From: Casuarius casuarius
Lineage: Eukaryota; Chordata; Aves; Casuariiformes; Casuariidae
DNA length: 64,000 bases
Direction: 5' to 3'
Assembly: GCA_003342895.1 (NCBI GenBank)
Contig: PTFA01000196.1
Location: forward strand, 438,053-502,052
Every line of letters begins with the position of its first letter. Positions within the stretch are counted from its first letter, which is position 1. The notes beneath the pieces were generated by a model, which was not told the origin of the DNA, made no database searches, and worked only from the letters and a program-made list of their open reading frames with translations. Below are positions 9,574 through 21,300 of the stretch, in pieces. The position numbers and the translations under genes were made by a program.

Positions 9574-11638
9574 TGAGGCCTGTCCCATCTTAAGACCTGG
9601 CCAAACAGTGTATGCATTAAAAACCTAGCGTTTCAAGTAAAGGAGTGCCAGAAACATCAGCCAGAGATTTATGTAGATTGGCTTGTCTCTTGTCTATGAG
9701 CTGTCATCCCAAAGCCAATCCAAGAGACAAGTGGACTTTGTACCAGCCCTGAGCTATGCCCTTGCAGAAGTCTTGAACCTTATTGCCTTGATGGAGCTGC
9801 CATGTTGTGCGATGGCTTTTGGAAAGGGTGTGTACAGTTTCCAGACTCCATGAAGGCATTGGTAGTTACTATTCAGCTCAGTAATGATCCACTGGCTCAC
9901 CACTTGATCACAATGGAAGCTAGGACTAAAACACTTGGACGTCAGACTCTCCAAGTTCTCACCTCTATTAGGCAATCAGGACAGGCTTCTCACCACCACA
10001 GCTACCTTTGCATAAGGGCACAGGTACCTAAATCAACAAAGAATAAGGCATAACCACATGGACCACTGTTGCTTTAGCTGAGTGGAAAGAATTCGGAGTG
10101 CCGAGATACCAGTCCATGCATCCAATACACTCAGCGGAGAGTCCCGTCCCACTATAGTAAGGCACACTGAGACGCCTGTGTTCACAAGAAATGCTGCAGG
10201 GCTCACGTGTCAGGTCTCACCCAGACTTAGACATCTCCTCACAGACTTGATCAGCTAAGCAGAACGCCAGTCAGTACTTCAAACCCCCTTCCTGTACATC
10301 TGGGTATAGCAAGAGGTTTCTTCTTTCCCAACGCAGCTGGCAGTGAAACCCACCACTTTCCTAGCCAAAGCACTAGCAAGGTGGGAGACCTGGNTTCCAG
10401 GCATGACTCGGCTTAAGGTGGGTTCAGCTCACACAGCTGGAACTTTTTTGGGATGCTCCCTCCTGCCAAAACTAGACTGCTGCACAGCCAGTACACAAAA
10501 TTCATGCAGTCATAAAGAGAAGCAAAAAGGCCCATGAAAGAACATGGCTGGAAGGCAACTCATTTTTGAATATTTATTTTACCCGATCTGGATGTAAGAT
10601 TCCAGTTTAGCTTCAAATTAGTCTGAGCAAGCATTTACCTCCTAACAGATTATCTTACGTGGAGGCATTTTAGTTTCTTTATAGAAACCACCACACTGGA
10701 AGATCAAATGAAATCACATTCTCCCACATCCCCTTGAATGTCCTAACAACTCAGGAAAAGTCACCCTCCCAGCCTGTCTCTGCCCCAGCAAACAGTGAAA
10801 TATGTGTGAATACGGAACAGCTTCAACACAAGGGATTTAAAAAATGTCACTACAGAGGGACAGACACTTTTAATCTCCAACACACTCATCTTCCNGCTGC
10901 TGTGCACATCACAAATCACACAGCATACACTGCCCACTCCAGGAGAGGTGCGAAGGCTGAGCACAATACAGTGCTCGTCCCCAACACAGACCAAAGTTCT
11001 CTGCTGCAGAAATGCTCCTACTCAAAAAATGAAACCTAGAAGACAGGCTCCAAGATGGAACACCTGTGCCAGAGCCAAACCAGAAGGTAGAGTACAGAAA
11101 AGCATACCCACACAATATATATGTTTCCTATGAAGAAATCAGTCTAAGTAGTTTTCAACCCTTTTCATCCACAATCTATCACTCCCCATTTGTGCTTTAC
11201 AGTTACTTACAAGGCTGTGCAGACCTGCTCCCCAGTGCACTGAGTCAAAGCCTACAAGCCCGTAAGTAAGCTCCGCACACAGCTATATAAACACAAAGGA
11301 GGAGGTAGNGAGCTATAGCCTATGGAGCATCTTACAGCAGCTCTTCCACTTACAAAAAAACAGACTAGGTAACTACCCAATGGCTGGGTTCTTGCTTGCT
11401 TTCCGGGGAAGGGGACTGCGTCAGCGGCTTAGCCTCTCTTTTCCACAGAAGGCTCTTTGCCTCTTGCAGCCCTTTCAACAGGGCTTTATCAGCCACTATA
11501 TGCTCTGGCCGGTCTGGACTGCCGGGAAGGGCAGGAGGTAAACCAAGCAGCTCACAGTGGCTCTCAAGGCTGGAAAATTNGCCCGCTCCTGGGCTCAGTG
11601 CTAATAAAAGCCAAAGGATGCAAAAGATTCAGTGAGGG
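9574..11638. other. Intergenic, TMPRSS9 to TIMM13 (tail to tail)
   Basis: No coding exon or repeat family was recognised. The two genes converge here. A TTTATT at about 10573-10578 could serve as a distal minus-strand polyadenylation signal for TIMM13, but nothing else supports it. A small inverted repeat lies at 9677-9730. Confidence 0.6.
9677..9730. repeat. Small imperfect inverted repeat
   Basis: The left arm is GATTGGCTTGTCTCTTG. The right side holds AAGCCAATC followed by CAAGAGACAAG. Each half of the left arm has a perfect reverse complement, but the two halves are swapped in order, so only one of two alternative stems (9 or 11 bp) can form at a time. Confidence 0.6.
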
Positions 11639-11644
11639 TTTATT
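11639..11644 (-). promoter_or_regulatory. TIMM13: TIMM13 polyadenylation signal
   Basis: TTTATT on the plus strand, AATAAA on the minus strand, 113 bases past the stop codon. It gives a short 3' UTR, as expected for this small housekeeping gene. Confidence 0.65.
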
Positions 11645-11756
11645 GCTCTGCCACGGCAGGNGCCGGAAAGGCAGCAGGATTTCGCCCCCAACCGCGCGGA
11701 CTGGCCGCTTGTCCCTTCCCCGCAGGGTCCATCCCTGGTCCAGGAGCCGGGGCGCT

Positions 11757-11855
11757 TCACATGTTGGCTCTCTCCCGCTGCAGCCGGGAGTTGTAGGCTC
11801 GGGAAACCGTGTTCCAGGCGTCCATGTAGCGATCCATGCACATGGCGATGCACTT
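11757..11855 (-). CDS. TIMM13: TIMM13 exon 3, second CX3C and stop
   Basis: 32 codons plus [18 protein letters not shown].. to ..RERANM. It holds the second twin-Cys motif and the conserved Met end. The intron between exons 2 and 3 is 95 bases. Confidence 0.96.
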   Translation of the reverse strand, partial: KCIAMCMDRYMDAWNTVSRAYNSRLQRERANM

Positions 11856-12239
11856 CTGCGGCACAGAGCGCCCTGAGCGGCCGCCCCGCCGGGAGCCCCG
11901 GGGAGGCGGCCCGCGGGGGGGTCCCCCCCGTCTCCCCCGAGAGCGCTCACCTGCTCCGAGTTGTCCAGCGAGCCGCCGGGCTTGCCGATGCACTTCCGAA
12001 AGCACTTGTCCGTCATGCGCTGCGGAGAGAGGCCGTGAGGGGGGCCGCGTCCGCCGCGCCGCGGACGAGCCGCCCCCCCGGGCCAGGCCGCTCCCGCCGC
12101 AGCCTCTCCTCACCTGCAAGAGCTCCTGCGCGTTGGCCACGGCGATCTGCACCTTCACTTGCTCCATGATGAGCCCCGCGTCCAGCTTCCCCCCCGCGCC
12201 GCCCGCAGAGCCGAAGTCGGAGCCGAAGCCGCTCTCCAT
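11757..12239 (-). CDS. TIMM13: TIMM13, mitochondrial import inner membrane translocase subunit Tim13, spliced
   Basis: Small Tim chaperone of the intermembrane space. With TIMM8 it forms a hexamer that escorts hydrophobic inner-membrane precursors, such as TIM23, from TOM to TIM22. The three coding exons 12114-12239, 11951-12019 and 11757-11855 join in phase 0 at GT/AG sites to give 97 aa, close to the human length of 95. The twin CX3C motifs are CFRKC (exon 2) and CIAMC (exon 3); their four Cys form the two disulfides made by the MIA40 relay. There is no presequence, as expected. It is the minus-strand neighbour of LMNB2, with its own CpG-island promoter. Confidence 0.97.
   Translation of the reverse strand: MESGFGSDFGSAGGAGGKLDAGLIMEQVKVQIAVANAQELLQVRRGCGGSGLARGGGSSAARRTRPPSRPLSAAHDGQVLSEVHRQARRLAGQLGAGERSRGRRGGPPRGPPPRGSRRGGRSGRSVPQKCIAMCMDRYMDAWNTVSRAYNSRLQRERANM
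11951..12019 (-). CDS. TIMM13: TIMM13 exon 2, first CX3C
   Basis: 23 codons, [15 protein letters not shown].. to ..LDNSEQ. It holds the first twin-Cys motif. The intron between exons 1 and 2 is only 94 bases. Confidence 0.96.
12114..12239 (-). CDS. TIMM13: TIMM13 exon 1
   Basis: 42 codons, [10 protein letters not shown].. to ..ANAQELLQ, ending at a GTGAGG donor. The Gly-rich flexible start and the [15 protein letters not shown] helix are typical of Tim13. Confidence 0.96.
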
Positions 12240-12283
12240 GCCGCAGAGTCACCGCGGGCAGCGGCCCGCACGCGGCGCCGGGG

Positions 12284-12321
12284 AAAATGGCCGGTCGCTG
12301 GGACTACAGCTCCCAGCGTGC
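12284..12321 (-). promoter_or_regulatory. TIMM13: TIMM13 promoter: YY1 and ZNF143/SBS motifs
   Basis: AAAATGGCC (12284-12292) fits the YY1 core. ACTACAGCTCCCAGCGTGC (12303-12321) fits the ZNF143/STAF site pattern ACTACANNTCCCAGNNTGC exactly. Both lie 45-82 bases before the TIMM13 ATG, inside the CpG island of about 11850-12380. The site reads on the plus strand; ZNF143 sites work in both orientations. Confidence 0.7.
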
Positions 12322-13114
12322 CCCGCCGCTCCCAGCGCGCACCGCGCCGCACTCACCTGCGCGCCCGAGGGCGGGGGCGGAGGGTTTCCGTGCCACGAAT
12401 TCAGCTAATGCTAAACGTGATTTCTCGGTTGCCCGTGGTATGACTTTGTGGTAGTACAGACTGGTGAANAGAAACGGCCTGTGAACCCAGAAGACTGCAT
12501 TGCTGTTTATCCAGAATCTCTGTATTACTCCTTCGACTGCTAGAAAATGGAGGTTTATTCAGTTCAGGCAGCAGCGGCTTGGCCAGCACCATCAGAAGGG
12601 CCAAATCGCTAACTGGAAATGCAGCCCAGGCTGGTGATGAACCACTCAGCTCATGGCAGTGCGTCAGCTCATTTCCTAGTTCCTAAGAATCTATCGCTGT
12701 TGGGGCTTAACGATCTCTTCTCTTGTTCTCCCAAGCCAGGACNAAGTGGGCTCCATGGAAACCACCCTCCAGTGGAGGGGCGTCAGGGGGACAGCGGGAT
12801 GGGAAAGCTTACCCGATCCCGGCTTCCCAAGTTCTTCCCTTTGCTTTAGTTGGGCGTCGTGCCATTGGTCAGTAAGGACAGCACTTTTCACAAGCACTAT
12901 TTTGCATGAAATTAAAAGGAAAGTGTGTGTTTTGTTTTGTTTTTTTTTCCTTCTGGAACACACCACATGATCCAGTGAATCTCTTTTAGAGATGTGGATA
13001 GTTAATTATCCCTGTTTCTCTNTGTGCAGGAAGGTCCCCTGGGATGAATTATCTCAAACAGCCCATGTGGTCTCTCTCTTGTGCTTTAAATGAAAGAATG
13101 AAACAAATAAAATG
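12322..13114. other. Spacer between TIMM13 promoter and LMNB2 3' end, position of the lamin B2 replication origin
   Basis: No gene was recognised. The GC-rich promoter edge gives way to AT-rich DNA, with a T-rich tract at 12930-12950. In human, the mapped lamin B2 replication origin lies between the LMNB2 3' end and TIMM13. Gene order and orientation are the same here, so the interval is positionally equivalent. I cannot show that the human protein-binding sequence itself is conserved. Confidence 0.45.
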
Positions 13115-16100
13115 CAAAACATTTATTTGAGTGTGTTGTACAAAAAGTTTCCAGTCATAAAATGTATATTACAAATCATTGAAAAAGACAGGACATTTGG
13201 CATGCATATTCTTAAAAACAACAACAAAAAAACCTTTGAAATGATAAAGTCTAGATCATTATGTAGTTTTCTTAAGCTCCACATGAACGTTTCCATCATT
13301 TTGTCTTTTTATTTGTAACATTTTTTCACAATTCCTGATTTTAAAAACTTGAACTTTCCAAAAACTTTTGCAGCAGCTGCCCAAAGAGGGCCAGTTAAAC
13401 TGACCATTGACCTAAAAACAGAGCTATCTAAATAAGATTGTGTTTAAAAAAAAGTCACAATTCAAGTCACAAGGCATCACTGTTATGAAAATAGAGTTCA
13501 ACGAAAATGGTACCATTGTGCCCAAATGTAAAGCCTTTTGGCTTAAACTTGTTTAAAATAGCTTATTGCTTATAGTTTTAGTGTAATGATGATCTGGGTG
13601 GCTGGAATACACAAAAACATCTACCTTATCAACACAGAATCACTACTTCATTAAAAGTAACTAGAAATTTTGGAAGTTCAATAGAGTACATTTCCTTTTC
13701 CTGATCTCCAAGTCAATATAGTGCTTGCACTATTCTGAACTGAGTCTTTCAAAATTAAGCATCCTTTTCACTCTCTAGACATTAGCATTTCAAGAAAGGC
13801 ATTATGCTTACAAATAATAATCACATGTAAATATGGTCTTATGTAAAAAAAAAGAACACTTTTACATTATTTTAAAGTGGTTTAAAGCTAAGCATATTGA
13901 AGGGCAAATAAAAATTCTGTTTCCCAGGCCATTTTATGTATTAGACAAAAGAAAATCTCTAAGGTGATTTGTCTTCACATTCAGCTAAAATAACGCTTTA
14001 AAAAATGCAATCACTATCTCACCTTCCACTCACTGGTCTACAACAAGGCTTTGTTCACTGCTCACACATCATTTGGGTTTGGACCCAACAGTGGCAATAA
14101 AATCCAGTATCCAATATGGATATGCCTTTGTTTAGAGATAAGACTTTCAAAAGGAGATAAAGAAAGTAGTAATAAAATGGCTTAACAGTGAGGAAGTGAG
14201 AGAAGTAGCTACAAAACATAAAACATACACCATGCAACAAGTACTGAAATCTGCTTGACACACAAAAGAAACAGATTCTCTAACATNTTCGGGGAGTAGA
14301 GAGGATTTCTAAGAGCCTCTTCTAACCAACCCCTATTCACGTTGCAGGTAAAGGGCCTTTATACAGAATGAGCATTAAAAGCTTAGAAGAAGGTGTATAA
14401 AAAACAGTAAGACCCCCCTGAAATGAACATGAGGTGTCATGTTGCTCAAGGATATACACGCACATTAAGTGAATCTCCTTTCACAGTATGATCTGCTTCA
14501 CACTGCGATGCAATTTTCATGGCAAATGCAAGCTGCAGACAAGCTAGTCTGGCTTTTCCATTACAGGCCATGGGAAGCAGATGTTTATTTTCTTCCTGAG
14601 ACTTTTTGGTTACTGCTACTAACGCTATTTATGCCAGCAGACTCCCATCTAATGGCAAAACAGTGCTGAGGACAAATGATCAATGCATTGCTGTAAACTA
14701 TTGTTCTTGCAGGGGCAAATCCAGAGTCCTGAACTAACCTCAGTAGACACACTGGGAAGAAAAGCTGTGCAGCAACAAAGGAATCATAGATACTCTATTG
14801 CTTGGAATAAGGAGCTGCTTTTCAGAAGTCAGTACAACACAACAGCTAAAGTAACAAATATAGAAGCANAGGGAAAGCAAGTGGCATGAATGACAGAGGC
14901 TGTGTAACCATATGTCCCTCTGCAGGATGCCATGCTACNAATGGTTCTGCAGAAAGCTGGATTTCTTCTAACACAAGCATTTTCACACAGTACAAGAACT
15001 TAGGTACACATATAGCAGTACTTTATATCATTCTCTGTTGATAATCTACACAATGAAAAGAATAACCTAATTCTAGGGATGACTTTTACTACTTCATCCA
15101 GAATAAAGTTGTTTATTTTTCTGGAATAAAAACATCCACATGGGGAGTTACACTGAAAGAACTGTTCTGCTGTAAGATACACTGGTTAATTTCCCTAGTT
15201 AGAGAAGCCTCAAAATCATGTTTTCTGACAAGTCAAATCTGTTTCTTTTTCAAGCTCTACACCTGACATCAGACACTGGAGTAGAAATGCTGACGATTCT
15301 CCAGATTCCTCAAGAGTGGTTCACTTCCAGGATGAAATAGGAAAAGAGGGCATAAGGACACTGGATTTTATTCGAAGAAAAAGCTTTAANTATACTGAAA
15401 ATAATTAAATTTAAAAATCCTTGAAAGATAGAAAAAAGAGGCAGTGCTTCTCTGGTTTGCTTATAGCCAAAAACCTCCCAGTGTAGAGCACCAACTTTAA
15501 ACTGATAGTGCAGTTATATGGAAACTTAGCATCAAAAGCAAATGGAAAGAACAGTGTCTAAATAAGACAGACACAAATGCAAGCAGGAAGTGGAATACAG
15601 TAGTTTGTCTTCTAATTTACAGCTAGGAATTATTTCTCATATTTTAAGTAGCCTTTCAGAAACCACTACGGTGACAGAATCACCCACATTTAGTCTGTTC
15701 TATTCAGCTCTTCCCACAGTGCCAGTGAACACCTGTATATATCTAAACATGGCACTGAAGAAGAAAATAGTGTTTCCAAAGTTACAGGAAACGATTCAAA
15801 TCCAGGGTCAAATTCTGCAGACTGTTACTAAAGGGCACAGTATTCAAACAAGATCTGGTCCTTAAGGGCTACAAGAAGACATATTCTTCCATACAGTAGC
15901 TGTTAAGAAAACTATGGCTCAGGTAGCATGAGGTCCTTCCTCATTCAAGCTGCCTTTCTAGCCCATTCTCTACAGAAAGAAATCACCGGAAAAAAAAAAA
16001 AAAAAGATTCTCCAGTGAACTGCACATTCATTGCTTTAGTACTTAAGCTACAGGACAATCTTAAAGCAAAACAAGCAATCTGGAAACTGGCCAATGTAAA

Positions 16101-18276
16101 CAAATAAATACAGATCTTAAGGAAAAAAAACCACACAACCCCCCCTGAAACATTATGAAAATGTATTATAGAAGTTGTGGGTCAGAAAGGAAAATGCTTG
16201 TCCAGTGGCTGGAAGGTGCATTGTAAAGACAGTTTTACACTGATTGCATTCATTTGCATAACAACAAATTTAGAAAAGGTAATTGATAACAGTATGTCTG
16301 AGAAACATAATTTCACTAGATACATATTACAGAGAGAGAGAGACATGATTTACTACATATTTAGCCTTCTACAAGGTGGGAAAATGACATTAGAAAAATG
16401 ACCAACTTATCCCATTATCCCAAACATCCTTCTGATCATGGATTAAAGCATAATTCTAAATTTCATTAACATTTATTTTCAGTAATTCAATCATCCCACC
16501 CAAGTGTTTTTGAACTTCTGAAGAAAAGTAGCATCTTAGATTTATTTTTAAATGACAAAATAAATCTATAAGCTTTAAAAAAGTAGCTTGCTTTCCCACC
16601 CTACTTGCATTGCAAAGCCATCAGTCAAAGCCACTAAACTGACTTTCTAGGTTATATCTGTCAGTCATAATATTGTTCAGAGAACATAACATCCAAAAGC
16701 CACCGAAAACGTCCAAACCTTGTAGCTTGTTTGATGAGTCTAAACTATTTGAATACCAAGATCAGAGTTCAAGAGCGCAGGTAACAACAGGATTCTGTGC
16801 TGGTATCAAATGGTACCCAAACTAACATTTGCTTATACTTTAGCCAATACATTCTTTGGAGCAGTCAAGCATCTTCCATTTTTAAGATGCACTACTGCAT
16901 GAATAACCTTCCAGGAGGCAAGAGTTACCTCCACGGAAATACAGCAGAGGAAACCTTAAGCTAAAGGGGCACTGTCAGATACAAAAGACATCATACTGAA
17001 ATAAAAAACATCTGCTACCAATATAAAGCATTCTTCATAAAAAGCATTATTCGCTTTGTTCACTGTTAGAGTTTACTCTGAGCATCTGAATGCTGCAAAG
17101 CAGTGGTTATGTTCAAACCAACAGCACTTCCTGTTAACTTTAATAAAATATCATTAAAATATTTCTGTACTATTTTGTAAATAGTTTCTTAAAATATCTG
17201 ACAACGTCCCTTTGAATAAGAGAAGAATGAACAAGCTGCATCTAGCTCTGATTAAAAAGAAAAAAAATAATTCTACATTTACACACGATAACCTTTAAAG
17301 TCCCAGATTTTTATCATTGCCAAAAGTAAAAATATTTTTAACATCTAAAATCTTAATCACTCTGTTTAATGTCAAATACATCAAAAACATTAAACCATGA
17401 TGCTCAACATTGTAACCACTGTATGCCACAACTTGCGTTTACGATTTAACAAGGTCTCATTTGTGACAATGTCAAAATCCCCTAAAAATGCAATAGTTAA
17501 AATTCTGGTTTTGACACTTCAATGCATTAAGATGGTGTCTATCTTCAATAAGCAGAATCCATTGTTGTCCACCTGCCATAATAATAATAAGGAGCTAAAG
17601 TTTTAAAAGGATCTGGATGTCCTTACCACCAGGCTGCAAAATCCTACTTGGAGTAAGAAAATATGCCACAACCCTGAGCCAAGACCTGTCTAAAATGCAA
17701 CTTCCCTTTGTCACTTCCGCTGGTGGAGGAGCATTTCTGATGAATTTGGCGTCTAATTTTCCTAAGTTGGGCACCACTGAGGATACCAGTAAGACACTAT
17801 CATTTCTTGAAGGATGGAAGAAGCACTATCTTGAGTCTCTCCTGATGCTCTGCACATGAATGCGCTTTTTTTTTTTAAACTTCTTTTACTTTTTGGTAAG
17901 CTATCAAGGTTATATGTACATCAATTATAGTTTTATCACACCCTCAAGAAGTCCCGTTCCATTTTAGCTAAGAATTTCTTTTCCACTGCAGCTTTGTACA
18001 TCAGACCTTAAACTTTGTATGGGGCAAAATGCAGTATATAGTGTTTTCAACAAAGAGGGAAAAATAAAGCAATTTGTTAAAAATTCTGGCAGTTTTGTTC
18101 GTTTAAGGTTTTTTTTGTTTTTTTTATAAAAATGTACCAAGGAGTAAACTTTAAAGAAATCAGATGATACATATAAAAATAGTTTTCAGTGGCTCTGGAG
18201 GGAAAAAAATTAGCAAAAAAAAAGAAAAAGGAAATAAAAGAAAAAGTAGCAAATAATAGTTTTCTTTTTTCTCTCT
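13115..18276 (-). other. LMNB2: LMNB2 3' UTR, long and AT-rich
   Basis: About 5.2 kb follow the stop codon with no splice-linked coding sequence, no recognised repeat and strongly AT-rich text. Several minus-strand AATAAA sites occur (for example at about 14586, 15113 and 13308). The most distal good one is TTTATT at 13132-13137, followed by a U-rich stretch. Alternative polyadenylation is likely. The extent is inferred from signals only. Confidence 0.55.
13132..13137 (-). promoter_or_regulatory. LMNB2: LMNB2 distal polyadenylation signal
   Basis: AATAAA on the minus strand, followed within 30 bases by a U/GU-rich tract (TTTTATTTGTTTCATTC). It is the last such signal before the GC-rich TIMM13 promoter. 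Confidence 0.5.
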
Positions 18277-18318
18277 TCACATCACTGAGCATCCTCTAGA
18301 GGTTGTTCTGGGATCCCC
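18277..18318 (-). CDS. LMNB2: LMNB2 exon 12: CaaX box
   Basis: Thirteen codons plus [16 protein letters not shown]. The CSVM end is a farnesylation signal (Met last). I remember CLVM for chicken and CYVM for human, so only the second residue varies. Confidence 0.95.
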   Translation of the reverse strand, partial: GDPRTTSRGCSVM

Positions 18319-21300
18319 CTAAAATAAGATAGACACAGCTTAACTCAGCTATATTCTTACTAGCTCTTCATATTGTAAGTCTAGGCTCTGGTTATCATCT
18401 CAGTTGTAAAAGCATTTTTCCTAGTTTAGTTAGATTCAGAGACATTGCTAAATATAGAGAAAGCATAGCACAAGTCACAGTCTACTGCCACAATTTAGAC
18501 ACTGCTACCCTGGTTGTTGCAGTTTTCTAGGATTTCTTGAGTGGCTAATTTCCGTACTGTCAACACTGATACAGATGGCAAATGAATCATTGCATCATCC
18601 TCTATTTCAAATGTTGTTTCCATTTGAAACAACCTATACACACATTATATACTCCTGATACATGTACACCATGGAAGTTAGTCCACATCCTTGGTACAAA
18701 AATCTATGCTGTATAGCTGCTTCTTTGGTTACAAAAAGACATTTCTGTTTCAGCTGCTTTGCTTTCTGAATACACTACTCAACCTCCTTAAAACCAAAAA
18801 AAGCTTTCAAAACTCAACTTCAAACCTGCACAGAATGAACATGAATTTTTTTTTGTGAAAAGAGACAATAATGGTCACTGATCAAGAGAACCAATTGCTC
18901 AAGTTTGAAATAACTTCAACATGTTTTCTAGTATCACCTGTATAAAGGATTTTGCTCCTCTCTGCCAACTGTTGGTCAGTTATTTCACAATACTTAACTA
19001 AGAGTTATGGAAGCACAGAGATGGTGTTATTAAGGAAAACCAAGTTTACTTCAAATATAGTAGTTACATGCTATCAGAAAATAAGCCAATAAGCTGGGGC
19101 TTGCAGCAATACTCCCCCTTTCCTGGTGTTTAACAGTTATATTCTCAGAATTTCCTCTGTGTAGAGCAAGAATGCCACAGAGACAAACTTACAGAGAGAC
19201 AAACTTAGGAATGGGAGGAACACTGACTACTAAAACTAATCTTACTAACCCTAAAACCAGTCTAAGTTATTGCAATACTGTAAATCTGTGATCCATGGGA
19301 TGTCTTCATGTATACCCTGGCATCCAGACCTGACGCTAGCCACTGCTTGAACTGGACCGTTATTGATTCATGTAACTCTTAGTAAAAGAATGTGCTCAGT
19401 GTTTATTCTCTCTGTGCGTTGTAGTAATGCTGCAGGGCTGCAGATTGTTCTGACATCACCCTCTGCAGGCACCCACTGGAAAAATGGAGCAGAAAGCTCA
19501 GAGCTGGCAAAAGTTGAAGGGACCTCCATAGTCCAATGCCCGATTAATCCAGCTGACCAGGCANAAGTTAAACGTGTTTTTTAAACCACCTTATTACCTG
19601 TTGGTTGAAAAGGTCTTCCTCTCCAAACTCTGCTTCATCCTCTTCCTCCTCATTCTCTCGCATGACTACTGATTTAGTAACACTTCTCACTGCAACTTCC
19701 TACACAAATGGACAGATAAAGAGCTGGTCAGTATTCTAGCTGTATCTCTTGAGTTTTTCCTATATCATCAATATAAACTCTCCAAACTTTAATAGGGGTA
19801 TTAAAGCAACTTCCCCCAAATTCAACATACTAGTTTTGTAAAGAAATACTGCGTAAGACTTTGGAAACCACAAAAACATTCCTATTTCTATTCACCAGAA
19901 GGCAAAGTAATGTAATTTGGCTTCAGCAATTTTCTTTCATTACCTACAGATCTGGGAGGAAGTGGGTCATGTTGTTGTGCTCATTACTTTTATACAAGGT
20001 GATAGCAGACCCAGCTAGGAGCTGTCTGAGACATACTGGAATGCAAGAAACTAAATTTAAAGTTTCTCAATATGATTGCACAGCACTAAGGACCTTCATT
20101 ATTTCTACTAATATTCTGTATCAATTGCCTATGTCAATTATCAGGACTGTCTTTCAAATCAGGCACTAAAAGGAATTTTAAAATCTTAGGAAGCTTCCCT
20201 TATTACTAAATTATTTTTAGCACTTCTTATCCTAAAGAAGTTCTTCTGAACACTTGCACCCTTGAAATTGGAAGTTCAAATTTGTACTCATGGAGAAAGT
20301 TGCCCTAANCATACACTTCCAAGCAGAGATACTGCAAATAACCACAATAGGAAAGGACATGGATTTGAGATTTTTTCAGATACTTAATGATTTCTTCTAT
20401 TTGAATACAGAGTCAGTTTGCTTTCCACTTGTACAAATGACCCTCCCCTCCTTCCTTGTCCTGTGCTGCTGTTCCTGCACAAAGTGCTTCCACAGAATTG
20501 CCAGCAAGAAAGGCAGTATGAAAACTGATACAATTCTGGTTTGTTTCACTTTCCTATTCCTACCGGACCGCTGAGATAACGGCACATTTATGAATAACAG
20601 CCAAAGCACGATCCTCCCTTGCAGGAGTCTTCTGCAGGGATGGTTTTAAAAAAAATCAGTTGTGGGCAGATGTAGGACAATGCAGAATACACAGGAACCT
20701 GTGCCAAATGGAAACTTCTGATATAGTTCCAACATTGAAAAGACTGCCATCTTTCTGCANTCATATTGTTTATGAATATAAATTCCATAATATTGGAAGC
20801 ACTAAATACCATAACTTTGAATTGACAGCACTACTTATTTTGTCTCTTCTACATAAAACACATACACAAATTTCAAACAAATCCTCTACTGGTATGGAGG
20901 TTTTCTGAAACAGGAAAAAGAGTCTATGGATGTGATCAGACTGATGATCAGAGTTCCCTAAAGTTTCCTAAAATCTCATAGATACTTATAGATATTTAAT
21001 TAATTCAATGTTATAAATTATCTTATTCTAGAAGACAATAAGGGAAATGTTAAAATAATGATCTTTTTAAGAATGCATTAAAGATTTTGGGATATAACCC
21101 AGCCTACAGCCCTTTTCTAGAGGCACAACCTACCTCTCCATCAGAGTTTACGAGGTATGTGCGGATATTTCCTCCAGTACCCCAGCTGCTTTGATTCTTC
21201 CACACGAGAACAGAAGGGGGGCTATGAGATACGCCTGCATCTGCACCCCAAATCTGGTGAGAAAGGCACTCTGTTATCAGCTGTTGGCACACATTTTATT

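Noticed and set aside
11836..12408. Plus-strand frame of 190 codons across TIMM13
   Set aside because: Antisense to the three TIMM13 exons in GC-rich DNA; the Arg/Pro/Ala-rich translation looks like nothing known.
19500..19560. Possible CR1 3' end (aaagttgaagggacctccatagtccaatgccc) near LMNB2 exon 11
   Set aside because: Suggestive but too short and diverged, with no tail repeat, to list as an element.
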